DNA of 64,000 bases from Phyllobacterium myrsinacearum. Lineage in GTDB: Bacteria; Pseudomonadota; Alphaproteobacteria; Rhizobiales; Rhizobiaceae. The stretch is from the NCBI RefSeq assembly GCF_014138285.1, contig NZ_JACGXN010000010.1, forward strand, positions 1 to 64,000, written 5' to 3'. A program made the translations under genes and the position numbers. Below, in pieces: positions 34,832 through 43,770 of the stretch (positions are counted from its first letter, which is position 1; each line of letters opens with the position of its first letter). Under the pieces are notes generated by a model. It was not told the DNA's origin. It saw only the letters and a program-made list of their open reading frames with translations, and did not search any database.

Positions 34832-35629
34832 ATGCATCACTATAGGCTACTCGCGCTTTCACTGGCTGCGTTGATTGGCAGCCAGTCTGTGGCTGTTGGC
34901 GCGGATATTCCGTTGACGCCCGCCGTGCCTGAATTTGACAGGCGGGAGATCAAACCGGACGGATGGCGTTTTAGCGCGAGTCCTTATTTCTGGGCCGCTG
35001 GTATCAGCGGCACTGCGGGTCAATTTGGGCTGCCTCCTGCAAAAATGCAATCCGACTTCGGCAGCCTTTTCAATGACCTTGACTTCTCGTTTATGGGTGT
35101 CATTGAAGGGCATTATGATCGCTATAGTCTGTTCAGCGATATCATTTATACAAAAATATCGACAGGTGGTCAGAGCCCTCTTGGCGTATTCAGCAAAAGT
35201 GTCGATGTTACATCCCAGACGTTTTCCGGCTTTTTCGGTGGAGGTTACAGTCTGCTTGAAGATGGAAGAAACCGTCTTGATGCAGTAGCGGGAGGACGCG
35301 TCTGGTATGCGAGCACGAAAATCTCCTTTAATGGCGGATTGTTTGACGGACACAGCGGTCGCGACAGTGCCACTTGGGTTGATGCTGTCGCTGGCATAAG
35401 GGGAAAGTATTTCCTCACAGACAATCTGTATTTAAGTGGTTGGGGCGTCGTGGGTGCCGGACAGGCAAAGCTCGATTGGGACCTGGCCGGAACACTCGGA
35501 TACCAATTCAGGGGCAACCTATCGGCGGTCGCAGGCTATCGCGCACTTGGTGTCGACTACAGTCGGGATGGCTTCGTCTACGACGTGGTTCAAAAGGGAC
35601 CAATATTGGGTATGGTGTTCCATTTCTAG
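34832..35629 (+). CDS. Outer-membrane beta-barrel protein, unknown function
   Basis: The start at 34832 follows CCGGGGGGA. The 265-residue product has a signal peptide (LLALSLAALIGSQSVAVGA) and amphipathic strands throughout (WRFSASPYFWAAGISGTAGQ, FSFMGVIEGHYDRYSLFSDIIYTKI, SGFFGGGYSL, AVAGGRVWYAST, KYFLTDNLYLSGWGVVGAG). It ends with the aromatic GMVFHF expected for the barrel-assembly machinery. It looks like an 8- to 10-strand barrel distantly similar to the rhizobial Omp25/Omp31 style. It ends the DUF1254-phosphatase unit. Confidence 0.78.
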   Translation: MHHYRLLALSLAALIGSQSVAVGADIPLTPAVPEFDRREIKPDGWRFSASPYFWAAGISGTAGQFGLPPAKMQSDFGSLFNDLDFSFMGVIEGHYDRYSLFSDIIYTKISTGGQSPLGVFSKSVDVTSQTFSGFFGGGYSLLEDGRNRLDAVAGGRVWYASTKISFNGGLFDGHSGRDSATWVDAVAGIRGKYFLTDNLYLSGWGVVGAGQAKLDWDLAGTLGYQFRGNLSAVAGYRALGVDYSRDGFVYDVVQKGPILGMVFHF

Positions 35630-35789
35630 CCCCGGGCGGACAGATGGGAAAGCGGCCGTTCTCCTGATATCGGAGGCGGTCAAACATGCCCAGGCGCTCA
35701 GATCATCAGAATGCGCACAGGAAAGACAACCGCCGTTGATCGCAGCATGACGTCATCGAGGATCGCTATTTCAACAAATGGATTGCGAA

Positions 35790-37010
35790 ATGAACGATAC
35801 ATGTGACCAGAGATCAGCGAATACGGAAAATCCACCCCTGAGTGGCGCGCCTGTTCTCGGGGAATTTCTTGTCTCCCACGGCGGGCCGTTCTTTGAACTT
35901 CAACGGCAAATGAAATTGCTTCGCCACAATACGCTTCGCGTCGGGCCCCGAGCCGCCCTGTTTGTGGCCTTGGCCTGGGGCGTTCCCTTTCTGCTTGGCT
36001 TACCGCGCAATTTCTCTGTGGAGCACAGCCATGGCGCCTATCTTGCTGATCTTGGAGTATGGGCGAAGTTCTTCATCGGGATCGGTGCATTTGTTCTGGC
36101 CGAACAACAGGTCGAAGCAGGCCTGAAGGCCAGGTTATCCCATCTTGTGCGCGCACCCATCATAGCTCCGACATTCATCCCGACCGCCGCAACCATCGTA
36201 GCCTCTACGCTTCGCGAGCGCGATTCCCGCATGGCTGAGTTTGCCTGCCTGGTCTTGGCGCTTTTCGCCTCGATCCTCTCCTTTCTTAACCTCCACGCGA
36301 CAGAAGCATCGTCATGGGCGGTCGAACATCTCGCCGCCGGCAATCGCGTGACGCTTGCCGGCTGGTGGTCGATCTGCGTCAGCCTTCCATTGTTCGTGTT
36401 TCTTCTTGCGCGGGGAGGGTGGAGGCACTTCTTGTGGGCGCGCATGCTGCGCAAACTTGCAAAGCTTGATCTTCGACTGGTTGCAACCCATCCTGACGGC
36501 AAGGGCGGATTGGCGTTTCTGGGACAGTATCCGAATGCCTATGCCATTTTTGTCTTTGGATTGAGTTGCGGCATTGCGTCGGTAGTCGCCAAGAGCCTGG
36601 CCCAAGAAGATCCCTCCATAACAACGCTCAGTATGCTCATGAGCGGTTGGCTCGCGATCATCATCGGCGTCTTCGCCTATCCGCTCTCTGCCTTCACCCT
36701 TCCTCTTCTTCGATTGAAGGAGGAAAGCCTTTCGTTGCTGGGAACTCAGGCAACGCAATTTTGTCGATCTGTAGAGCGGAAGACCCTTGGTCGGAACGTG
36801 TTTTCCGATTCCGCGTCCGAGCCTGACACGGAGCTTTCGGACCCAAGCAAGCTCTATGACGCGACACGCAAGCTTTCAACGATCCTCGTTGACAGAAGCG
36901 CCGTGGTGCCGGTTGCGGCCGCAGCCCTCATTCCTTTCGCAGTGGCGGGCGCGACGAAACTACCCTTCAAGGAGGTGCTGTCACTCGTGAAGAAATTGCT
37001 CCTTCTTTGA
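35790..37010 (+). CDS. Polytopic inner-membrane protein of unknown function
   Basis: From ATG 35790 it has 406 residues; ATG 35778 adds four. Features are an N-terminal GEFLVSHGGPFFELQRQMKLL segment, at least six hydrophobic spans (AALFVALAWGVPFLLGLP, FFIGIGAFVLAE, LVLALFASILSFL, WWSICVSLPLFVFLL, YAIFVFGLSCGIASVV, WLAIIIGVFAYPL), a charged C-terminal region and a last span, VPVAAAALIPFAVAG. I do not recognise a named family. A decayed partial copy lies at 29743-30105 in the same island, so the gene was once present twice. Confidence 0.75.
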   Translation: MNDTCDQRSANTENPPLSGAPVLGEFLVSHGGPFFELQRQMKLLRHNTLRVGPRAALFVALAWGVPFLLGLPRNFSVEHSHGAYLADLGVWAKFFIGIGAFVLAEQQVEAGLKARLSHLVRAPIIAPTFIPTAATIVASTLRERDSRMAEFACLVLALFASILSFLNLHATEASSWAVEHLAAGNRVTLAGWWSICVSLPLFVFLLARGGWRHFLWARMLRKLAKLDLRLVATHPDGKGGLAFLGQYPNAYAIFVFGLSCGIASVVAKSLAQEDPSITTLSMLMSGWLAIIIGVFAYPLSAFTLPLLRLKEESLSLLGTQATQFCRSVERKTLGRNVFSDSASEPDTELSDPSKLYDATRKLSTILVDRSAVVPVAAAALIPFAVAGATKLPFKEVLSLVKKLLLL

Positions 37011-37405
37011 TGCATATGGCCGATCAGCAAGCAACGGTGAACACGGCAACCGTCATACGCTCCAAAGCGAAACGGGCCTCAATCAGGAGTTAAAAGCGCG
37101 GGGATACCGGTCCTTCAGCCCAGCATCAATCGTTGAGCGATGAAACTCACGGCCACACGCGCGCGGCGGAACAATTCAATGTGGATGAGCAGGCATCAGG
37201 ACGTGAGCAGCCATCAAGCGTCGCCGCCCGCAAAACGCTGACCATGCTTTCAATCTCAGCCTCGGTTCCTGGCCAATTGACTTTCAATTAAATGGAAAGA
37301 AACCGCCTTGCCCCTGATCGTCGCGGCCTCTTTTTTCTCGTCATAAAGTTGGTACAAGGCTTTTGAACGGGACATTGTGTCAAACCGCACAATAAGGAGA
37401 AGAAA
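37011..37405. other. Intergenic stretch before the Crp/Fnr gene
   Basis: About 395 bases without a supported gene. A good ribosome-binding site (AAGGAGAAG) ends it, in front of the Crp/Fnr regulator. No clear operator was recognised. Confidence 0.5.
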
Positions 37406-38095
37406 ATGGCGCGTATGTCACGGGCGAATGCGGAACGCATCATGTGCGAGGCCGGCTGGCTGGCTCAAATGCCCGAAGCCTTCAGGGTGCGCCTGTTCGA
37501 AAATGCGCTGCTTTTGAAGTTTGACGCAGGCCAGGTCATATTTCGTCCAGGTGACCCTGCCGGTGGCATCTATGGTCTTGTCTCAGGGACTGTGACAGTG
37601 GATACCGCGCCTCTCGATTCAACGCCGCGCCTGATCCACATCGCCGTACCCGGCGGGTGGACCGGCGAAGACAGCTTCATGACCGGCAAGCCTAGACGGA
37701 TAGAGCTCTTCGCGAGGAGTGAGACCTGGGTGATGCATGTGCCACTCGATAAGATGGAGCAGATGGCCGCCTCTGACCCTGACAACATTCGCGCTTTCGG
37801 CGTCATTTCGATCCTGGCGGCCGATAAACTTCTCAGGATCGTGCATGATCTGCAGAAAAAAAGTGTCAGCTCCAGGATTGCCTCAGTCCTGCATCGCATG
37901 TCATGGGCGACGGATGTCCCGATTTTCGTTTCCCAGGAAAATCTCGGTATTTTGACGAACACCTCACGCAAGCAGGTCAACAATGCCATCCAACGTTTCA
38001 TCGAGGCGGGTTGGATTGAGACGGGTTATCGCTCCATAACCGTCACCAACCCCTTGGCTTTGCGGCGACATGCGGAACAGGATGTGGTGGACTGA
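37406..38095 (+). CDS. Crp/Fnr-family transcription regulator
   Basis: The 229-residue protein has an N-terminal cyclic-nucleotide-binding-like barrel (LLKFDAGQVIFRPGDPAGGIYGLVSGTVTV ... GGWTGEDSFMTGKPRRIELFARSE), a dimerisation helix, and a C-terminal winged helix with PIFVSQENLGILTNTSRKQVNNAIQRFIEAGWIE. The Arg/Ser pair used for cAMP by CRP is not evident, and there is no Fnr cysteine cluster, so the signal is unknown. It stands alone and could act on distant genes. Confidence 0.88.
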   Translation: MARMSRANAERIMCEAGWLAQMPEAFRVRLFENALLLKFDAGQVIFRPGDPAGGIYGLVSGTVTVDTAPLDSTPRLIHIAVPGGWTGEDSFMTGKPRRIELFARSETWVMHVPLDKMEQMAASDPDNIRAFGVISILAADKLLRIVHDLQKKSVSSRIASVLHRMSWATDVPIFVSQENLGILTNTSRKQVNNAIQRFIEAGWIETGYRSITVTNPLALRRHAEQDVVD

Positions 38096-38132
38096 CATGC
38101 TTCAGTGACCGGCGACAAGCCTCGCAGATTAT

Positions 38133-38234
38133 TTGGACGACATTTTGATCTTGCACGCATCGCGACATTTCTACCGGAAACGCGATATCAGACGCGCCGT
38201 CGCAATGGCAAAAAGAATTAGGAAAGGAACGGCC
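38133..38234 (+). pseudogene. Tail of a HI1419-type toxin gene
   Basis: The residues KRDIRRAVAMAKRIRKGTA, directly before and in frame with the antitoxin ATG, resemble the C-terminus of the small Gp49/HI1419 toxin family (D-I-x-x-A-x-x-x-A-K). The upstream toxin body is missing and the normal stop codon has been lost. This is weak evidence on a short stretch, strengthened by the antitoxin that follows. Confidence 0.35.
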
Positions 38235-38495
38235 ATGAAGGGTTACACCAAATTTGACGCTTCCGAATTTCTCGATAGCGAGGAAATGATTGCAGAATAT
38301 CTTGCAGCAGCTCTTGAGGATGGCAACCCTGATTTGTTCATCGCAGCGTTCGGTGATATCGCAAAAGCCCGGGGCATGGCAAAAATTGCCGGACAAACCG
38401 GACTTGGACGGGAGAGCTTGTATAAGGCGCTAAAGCCGGGTGCAAAGCTACGCTATGAGACTGGTGCAGAAAATAGTCTCAGCCCTTGGTGTTAA
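38235..38495 (+). CDS. HI1420-type addiction-module antidote with altered C-terminus
   Basis: From ATG 38235 (GGAAAGGAACGG upstream) the 86-residue product matches the probable addiction-module antidote family: MKGYTKFDASEFLDSEEMIAEYLAAALEDGNP, FGDIAKARGMAKIAGQTGLGRESLYKALKPGAK. The family normally ends with a helix like the one found in the +1 frame here, L-V-Q-K-I-V-S-A-L-G-V-K-L-T-I-E-S-A-K-V-A, reaching TGA at 38524-38526. A frameshift around 38455-38462 replaces it with ETGAENSLSPWC. With the toxin gone, the antidote is probably drifting. Confidence 0.75.
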   Translation: MKGYTKFDASEFLDSEEMIAEYLAAALEDGNPDLFIAAFGDIAKARGMAKIAGQTGLGRESLYKALKPGAKLRYETGAENSLSPWC

Positions 38496-38694
38496 GCTGA
38501 CGATCGAGTCCGCCAAAGTAGCGTGATCGGCGAGGGGAACTGTTCCGGTTCCCTTCGGACACCCCTATCCCTGCGCTTGCCGTTCAAATGAAGGGGACTT
38601 TCGTCGCTTGGACCCTCTTTTTCTTGAATCTCGATCTAGTTCTTGTCACTGTCTGCAACGTCTCGCGCAATTGGCCGTCGCGATCCTGGCTGCT

Positions 38695-38885
38695 TTATTT
38701 GCCCGGTGTTGCGTTGCGCTCCCCGAGATGGGCAAGTAGCCGGGAAACATGTTCAACCCGGGTAGATTCTCTAATTACAGGGCGCTCGAAACTACCAACC
38801 CGAACACCCAATTGCTCAGTTACGTATGCCAGCAAAGGGCCCGGTAGACATTCGTCCGGATCGAGCTTGGCAAAGTGCGCTTGTC
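38695..38885 (-). pseudogene. Tn3-family transposase N-terminal fragment
   Basis: The minus-strand frame gives GPLLAYVTEQLGVRVGSFER followed by STRVEHVSRLLAHLGERNATPGK and a stop codon. This matches the DUF4158-type start of Tn3 transposases (LxxYVxEQLGVxxxxF...R-x-E-H-x-x-x-L). No continuation is present. The stretch from 38496 to 38694 has no gene. Confidence 0.5.
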
Positions 38886-38888
38886 AAT

Positions 38889-39728
38889 CTACTGCTTGAG
38901 GTGTGAATAGTCCCCCATCTTCGTGATGAGTGGTTCGACCGCATCAAGCAATGCATCTGGTGAAATGGCTGCGCCATTACTTTCCCAAGCATTTTGAAGC
39001 TCCGCAATTTCAAGGCCGATAACTTCGCTTTCGGCCATAACGGTGCAGAGTTTGTTAAGCTGATCTAGGTCGATGCCGCCTTCGTGTGAGTAATCGGTTG
39101 GAACGATGCCGGGATTCAGAACGTCACAGTCGAGGTGAACATAGACCGGGCGGCCGGAAATTGCAGCCCTCAGTTTATCAACCATACCGTCTTGTGGTTC
39201 GATCAGCGCTACCTTGCCATCATCTATCAATTGTTGTTCAGGCGGGTCCAAATCACGCACCCCAACAAGTATCACCTTGTAAAGGTCCAGGCTATGACCC
39301 AAACCGGAATTCCATAATCCCACTGCGCCACCCAGCGCAAGCCCACCCAAATAGCCCGACGTCGTGGTCTCAGGAGTATTGAGGTCGGCATGGGCGTCGT
39401 ACCAAACAATCACGGCATCGGGGCGATGCTGCGCAACCACTGGGAGAGTTGAAAGCGCCACAGCGCAGCGGCTTAAAGCTGTGAGAATACCCTTCCCTCT
39501 TTTCATCTGTATCTCATAATGGGCTGACATGGCTCGAAGGGACGGCATGGCGGCTTCTAGCTCAGGTTCCCAGTTACCATTCAAGGCTGCTTCGGGCTCA
39601 CCAATAATTGTTGGTTTAATGCCCAATCGAGCCTCGTAAGCTGCCCCGACAGCCTTGGCAGCTGGTATAGCAAGATCATTGTGATCACCCGCACGACCCT
39701 GAAAGACTGTGAGCGCAATTTCATTCAT
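38889..39728 (-). CDS. Arginase/agmatinase-fold ureohydrolase family protein
   Basis: From ATG 39728 (MNEIALTVFQGRAGD) it has 279 residues; an ATG at 39770 adds 14 and overlaps the divergent cytochrome start region. Metal motifs DAHADLNTPETT and HLDCDVLNPG correspond to the D-A-H-x-D and D-x-D-x-x-x-P blocks that bind the manganese pair. The first block, usually G-G-D-H or G-G-N-C, appears as L-S-R-C-A-V-A-L, keeping Cys but losing the glycines. YDAHAD and the later EGGID support the fold. The substrate (arginine, agmatine, guanidino acid or formiminoglutamate) cannot be assigned. Confidence 0.85.
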   Translation of the reverse strand: MNEIALTVFQGRAGDHNDLAIPAAKAVGAAYEARLGIKPTIIGEPEAALNGNWEPELEAAMPSLRAMSAHYEIQMKRGKGILTALSRCAVALSTLPVVAQHRPDAVIVWYDAHADLNTPETTTSGYLGGLALGGAVGLWNSGLGHSLDLYKVILVGVRDLDPPEQQLIDDGKVALIEPQDGMVDKLRAAISGRPVYVHLDCDVLNPGIVPTDYSHEGGIDLDQLNKLCTVMAESEVIGLEIAELQNAWESNGAAISPDALLDAVEPLITKMGDYSHLKQ

Positions 39729-39772
39729 GTGATATGTCCGTGTTTTGAAGCGTCGCAATAGGACACTCAATT

Positions 39773-40177
39773 ATGTTCGCCATCACGCAAGCTAAATTCA
39801 TAAAATTCAAAATAGTTTCCAGCATTGCATTTTCTATCGTGCTTTGTGGATCATCATCCGCTTTTGCTGATAGTGGTAATGGAAAGAAGCTCTTTTCTGA
39901 AAGATGTGCAATGTGTCACGGAACCGATGCCAAAGGTTCAGGACCGTTGGCGAATAAAAGTGAACCCCCAACACCTGACCTGACGAGAATGGCATTCAAG
40001 AAACGTCTGCTCGATTATCCAGGAGTCATTGTGTCATCAGTAATACTTCGCCCGAACGGAGATCTAATTCCCAAAACCCTGCGAGAAAATGGTGTAAAGC
40101 TACCTTCGCATGCGTGGACAGTTAAAGATTTTCGGGACCTGAATGAATACCTGACCGGTGTGATTTTAGAAAAGTGA
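39773..40177 (+). CDS. Small c-type cytochrome
   Basis: The 134-residue product has a signal peptide (IVSSIAFSIVLCGSSSAFA) and a single haem-attachment motif C-A-M-C-H in LFSERCAMCHGTDAKGSGPLANK. The domain is a class I cytochrome c of about 100 residues, with the distal region RENGVKLPSHAWTVKDFRDL. It is exported and haem-loaded in the periplasm. It is transcribed away from the arginase-fold gene; no oxidase or dehydrogenase partner is adjacent. Confidence 0.88.
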   Translation: MFAITQAKFIKFKIVSSIAFSIVLCGSSSAFADSGNGKKLFSERCAMCHGTDAKGSGPLANKSEPPTPDLTRMAFKKRLLDYPGVIVSSVILRPNGDLIPKTLRENGVKLPSHAWTVKDFRDLNEYLTGVILEK

Positions 40178-40183
40178 ATGCAC

Positions 40184-40201
40184 CACCGGCCAAAGCCGGT
40201 G
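40184..40201 (+). terminator. Hairpin between convergent cytochrome and exporter genes
   Basis: CACCGGC (40184-40190), loop CAAA, GCCGGTG (40195-40201) lies 6 bases after the cytochrome stop codon. A second perfect hairpin, GTCCGCC-ATTC-GGCGGAC, is at 40231-40248. Either could terminate transcripts from both sides; there is no long T run. Confidence 0.5.
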
Positions 40202-40301
40202 ACTTCTTGTCACGGCTGGATGCCGGATTGGTCCGCCATTCGGCGGACTTGGCGCACCACGGCCGGCACAACTCCAAATACCGGCCACCCCAGCTTGTTG
40301 C

Positions 40302-41198
40302 TCAAGTGCGTGATGTCATCCACACGCCCACCAATGTCACCACTAGCCCGACGAACATCGCAAATGTCAGGGGTTCTGAAAACAGCATCCATGCCCACAG
40401 CATCGTCACGGGCGGGCTGAGATAGATCGCCGCGCTCACCTTGGCAACGGGGAACAGCCGCAGACTGGTATAGTAGACGGCATACGCGAGGAACGTCGCG
40501 ATCAGGACCAGCCAGATCATCCCGACCGCGAAATCACGGGTCATCGGTGGAATAAGGCTGCCCTGCGTCAACGCGCACAGGCCGAAGAGAACCGAACCCA
40601 TCAGTGTCTGGATACAAAGGCTCTGATGGACAGGCATATGCAGCGTCTTGCGTTTCCTGTGCAGGACCGAGGCGACAGCGAATATCAGCATGGAACCCAC
40701 CGTCAGTGCGTATGCCCACACCGGGGCCGTACCAAAACCCAGGCTGTCGAAGGACACAATCAAAACACCGATGACGGCAATTGCAGTGCCCAGCCATTGC
40801 CGTGCGGTCAACCGTTCGCCAAGGACGGGTTGTGAAAGGACGGCGATCGCCAGCGGAAGAAGGTCGGCGATGAGCGCGACCAGCCCCGTGGGCACTTTTT
40901 GCTCGATAGCCAGCGCGAAGCCTCCCAGATACAGGAACACGGCCATGATACCGAACAGAGCCTGATCTCTGACCGCACGCATGGATATGCCCGGCCCGAT
41001 CGCCAAAGCGAAGGGCAGAAGGATCAGTCCCGAAAGCAATGTCCGCCAGAACAGCAGAAGCATGACACTCGCCTCCTTGTTGGCATACCGGATGCCGACG
41101 AAGCCTGAACTCCATCCGATGATCAGGAGAGAGGCGAGCAGTGGCCATAGCAAAGGATGGCGGCTCGCGGTGATGGAAGGAAGAGAAGTGTCGGTCAT
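40302..41198 (-). CDS. EamA/DMT-superfamily transporter
   Basis: From ATG 41198 the protein has 298 residues with about ten membrane spans in two EamA repeats. The first begins LLASLLIIGWSSGFVGIRYA; the second includes WAYALTVGSMLIFAVASVLHRK and VSAAIYLSPPVTMLWAWMLFSEPLT. A reading frame extends upstream to 41492 through the regulatory space and is not used. It should export a small metabolite such as an amino acid. The LysR gene 154 bp away is divergent and is its likely regulator. Confidence 0.9.
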   Translation of the reverse strand: MTDTSLPSITASRHPLLWPLLASLLIIGWSSGFVGIRYANKEASVMLLLFWRTLLSGLILLPFALAIGPGISMRAVRDQALFGIMAVFLYLGGFALAIEQKVPTGLVALIADLLPLAIAVLSQPVLGERLTARQWLGTAIAVIGVLIVSFDSLGFGTAPVWAYALTVGSMLIFAVASVLHRKRKTLHMPVHQSLCIQTLMGSVLFGLCALTQGSLIPPMTRDFAVGMIWLVLIATFLAYAVYYTSLRLFPVAKVSAAIYLSPPVTMLWAWMLFSEPLTFAMFVGLVVTLVGVWMTSRT

Positions 41199-41352
41199 TA
41201 AGCGCTCTGATGCGAGGAATACGATCCACTGATATGCGGATCGCACAATATGCGCACATGACAAATTTCGATGGCGACATGACAATTCACGAATCAGTGT
41301 CATGACGGGCGTCGTTCGTGATAAGTTTCTTTCTGGAAAGAACGAAACGGAT

Positions 41353-42246
41353 ATGGCCATGAATGAACTCAACAGTCGCCGCCTCGAGATCGACGCTTTG
41401 CGGGCGCTTTCCGCAATCCGCCAACATGGCGGCATTACCAGAGCGGCCGTCGCTCTGGGCCTCTCACAGTCGGCCGTGAGCCATAAGATCAAGAGGCTGG
41501 AAGTCAGCCTCGACTGCGAGCTGCTCGGCCGGAAAGCGGGCGGTCCGATGTTTACCGCTACAGGAGAAGACTTGCTCGACTACGCCGGGCGTATCCTCGG
41601 TCTGCATGACGAGGCTTTGCTCAGCCTTTCGAAGACCACACTCGCGGGTAGGCTTGCCCTCGGACTCACCGAAGACACAGCGTGTACAGACCTCGCCCGA
41701 ATTCTGGGACGATTTCGGCGTGTGCATCCGAACGTTTCGGTCCGTACCAAGGTCCGTATGAGCCTCGTCCTGCGCGCCATGCTAGAACGTGGCGAGCTGG
41801 ATGCCGCAATCGTTCAGCTCTTCAGCCACGAAGTGCGACCAACCGACATTGTCCTCTTTCGTGAAGACCTTCACTGGGTGAAGCATCCGGATTTGGCGCT
41901 ACCGCGGGACAGTCCGATTCCGTTTCTGTCGTTTGACGACGAGTGCTTCTACCGTCAGTGGGCCCTGGACATCGGCCAGGACGATGTTGTTCTCGAGACC
42001 ATCTTCGAGTGCACGAGTGCCGCCGGTATCGTTTCGGCCGTCAACGCGGCCATGGGCGTGGCGCTCCTGAGCGACCGCCATATCCGTGGCGAGATGCACG
42101 TTGTCGTTGAACGACTGCCTCGGCCGCCAGCCTTGGCGTATGTCGTCCGCCGAGCAAGGAAATCGAGGAACCCGGCGCTGGACAGCTTGGTCAGCGAGAT
42201 TGAGAGAGACATTGGCCGTCACGGAAGTTTGGCTCTCGCCGGCTGA
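41353..42246 (+). CDS. LysR-family regulator, probably of the divergent exporter
   Basis: From ATG 41353 it has 297 residues. Residues about 9-68 are the LysR winged helix (RRLEIDALRALSAIRQHGGITRAAVALGLSQSAVSHKIKRLEVSL), followed by a linker helix and a periplasmic-binding-fold effector domain (LALGLTEDTACTDLARIL ... AAGIVSAVNAAMGVALLSDRHI). The divergent pairing with the EamA exporter is the classic LysR arrangement. Confidence 0.9.
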   Translation: MAMNELNSRRLEIDALRALSAIRQHGGITRAAVALGLSQSAVSHKIKRLEVSLDCELLGRKAGGPMFTATGEDLLDYAGRILGLHDEALLSLSKTTLAGRLALGLTEDTACTDLARILGRFRRVHPNVSVRTKVRMSLVLRAMLERGELDAAIVQLFSHEVRPTDIVLFREDLHWVKHPDLALPRDSPIPFLSFDDECFYRQWALDIGQDDVVLETIFECTSAAGIVSAVNAAMGVALLSDRHIRGEMHVVVERLPRPPALAYVVRRARKSRNPALDSLVSEIERDIGRHGSLALAG

Positions 42247-42430
42247 CAGCCATGACGCAACTACGAGTGACATTTGCCTATTGAAGCATCCGGGTTGCTT
42301 CGGTAACCGACTGATATGGCCGCTGTTGGTCCATAGTCGCCATGGCTATCGAGCCCATTGGTCCTTACGCAGAATCCAGGTTTTTGGTCAATGTGCGAGG
42401 GAAACACCGCTTGCTGCCAAGTCATAAAGG

Positions 42431-42589
42431 GGGTGTTTGCGGGAGGGGGCGAAATGCCGAAGATGTGGTTTGATTAAAACCCTTTGGACACCGCCGACTG
42501 TGACGCCCCTGTCCTGCGGGCGGCGGTGAGTAAAGCCACCCTGTCTCAACAACTGCAAGGAATGCCTCAAGTTCGCTCAGTCGATCCAT
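42431..42589 (-). pseudogene. LysR-family N-terminal remnant
   Basis: The minus-strand frame from ATG 42589, MDRLSELEAFLAVVETG, is a typical LysR start. It then shifts frame; RGVTVGGVQRVL, matching the recognition helix, is in another frame (within 42388-42570). Nothing follows. The remainder of 42247-42642 holds no gene. Confidence 0.6.
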
Positions 42590-42642
42590 CTTGCTCTCCG
42601 AGGGCATGGATGGGCGAAACATTATGGCATTTCGCTAGGTTT

Positions 42643-43557
42643 TTACATACGGGCGGGAAGATAGGACCGGCCCTTCAGAAACGCGACGAATGCACGTAAT
42701 GCCGCTGACTGGTGTCGACGGCTTGGAAAGTAGAGGTAGAGCTCTTCCAGCGGGGAAGACCACGCGGGCAGGACCCGTGACAATTTTTCAGCGTTGAGGA
42801 GGTCGAATATGATCGCAGCTGGAGCGCTAACAATTCCTAGACCCCTCACGGTCAGCTCAATCTGGGAGGCGAGATCGTGAACGATCGTTGCCGCCGGCGG
42901 GGCGATCTGTACGGTCTCGTCAGCGCATTGCAGGGTCCATGGTATGATCAAGCCGGTGATCTGACTGCGGCACATCACGGCGCGGTGCTCGAGCAGATCG
43001 CTTGGAACGCGCGGCGTCGCCCGCGCATGAAGATAGGCAGGTGAGGCCACGAGAACCGCTTCAGACGTGGACGCGACGGGGACGGCCACCATGTCCTTTT
43101 CAAGGCAATTCCCATAGCGCAATCCTGCATCGTAGCCCTGTTTGATAATGTCGATCAGGCGCGCTTCGACCGAAATCTCGAGCTCCACCTCCGGATAGGC
43201 GTCCTGGAAAGCCACTAACGTCGCAGCGATAAGTAGGTCGAAGGGCGCACGCGGCATGGTTAGGCGCAAAGGGCCGGACGGCTGTCCGCCTCGCCCCGCG
43301 GCTTCCTCTGCCGCCAGCCTCAACTGCGACAGGGCAGGGGCTGCCGCTTGGAGATAGTCGGTGCCTACGTCGGTCAAACTTACACTTCGGGTCGAACGGC
43401 GCAAAAGCGGTGTACCGATCCGCTCCTCGAGACCGCGGATCGCCTGGCTTGCCGCCGATGGCGAGATGCCCAGACGCTTCGCGGCTTCCGAAAAGCTGCC
43501 AGTCTCGGCTACAGCAACAAACACAGCGACGCCTTCGATTGGATTTTTCTGACGCAA
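42643..43557 (-). CDS. LysR-family regulator
   Basis: The 304-residue protein starts at TTG 43557 (no strong ribosome-binding site seen). The helix-turn-helix is VFVAVAETGSFSEAAKRLGISPSAASQAIRGLEERIGTPLLRRSTRSVSLTDVG, and the effector domain contains GPLRLTMPRAPFDLLIAATLVAFQDAYPEVELEI. It diverges from the Tat-exported hydrolase gene, separated by about 210 bp, and probably controls it. A final-segment motif, LYFPSRRHQSAALRAFVAFLK, is typical of the group. Confidence 0.9.
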   Translation of the reverse strand: MRQKNPIEGVAVFVAVAETGSFSEAAKRLGISPSAASQAIRGLEERIGTPLLRRSTRSVSLTDVGTDYLQAAAPALSQLRLAAEEAAGRGGQPSGPLRLTMPRAPFDLLIAATLVAFQDAYPEVELEISVEARLIDIIKQGYDAGLRYGNCLEKDMVAVPVASTSEAVLVASPAYLHARATPRVPSDLLEHRAVMCRSQITGLIIPWTLQCADETVQIAPPAATIVHDLASQIELTVRGLGIVSAPAAIIFDLLNAEKLSRVLPAWSSPLEELYLYFPSRRHQSAALRAFVAFLKGRSYLPARM

Positions 43558-43770
43558 TTGTTTTCACTTTGAAGTTTTACTTCAGACAACATGCGCGATT
43601 ATCGGGCTAATCGCAAGAAAATGATCGACCTACATTATGAAGTGCGGCGGTTCAACATCGTTTCATTGATGGCAAAAAACGGGGCGTGCTTGAGCCTCCC
43701 CATTAGCAAAACAGGCAAAACCATCAGTAAGCAAGTTTATGTTCAGCAATCAGCAAATGGAGGACACGAT

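Noticed and set aside
41199-41492. N-terminal extension of the EamA exporter on the minus strand
   Set aside because: The added residues are not membrane-like and would cover the start region of the divergent LysR gene.
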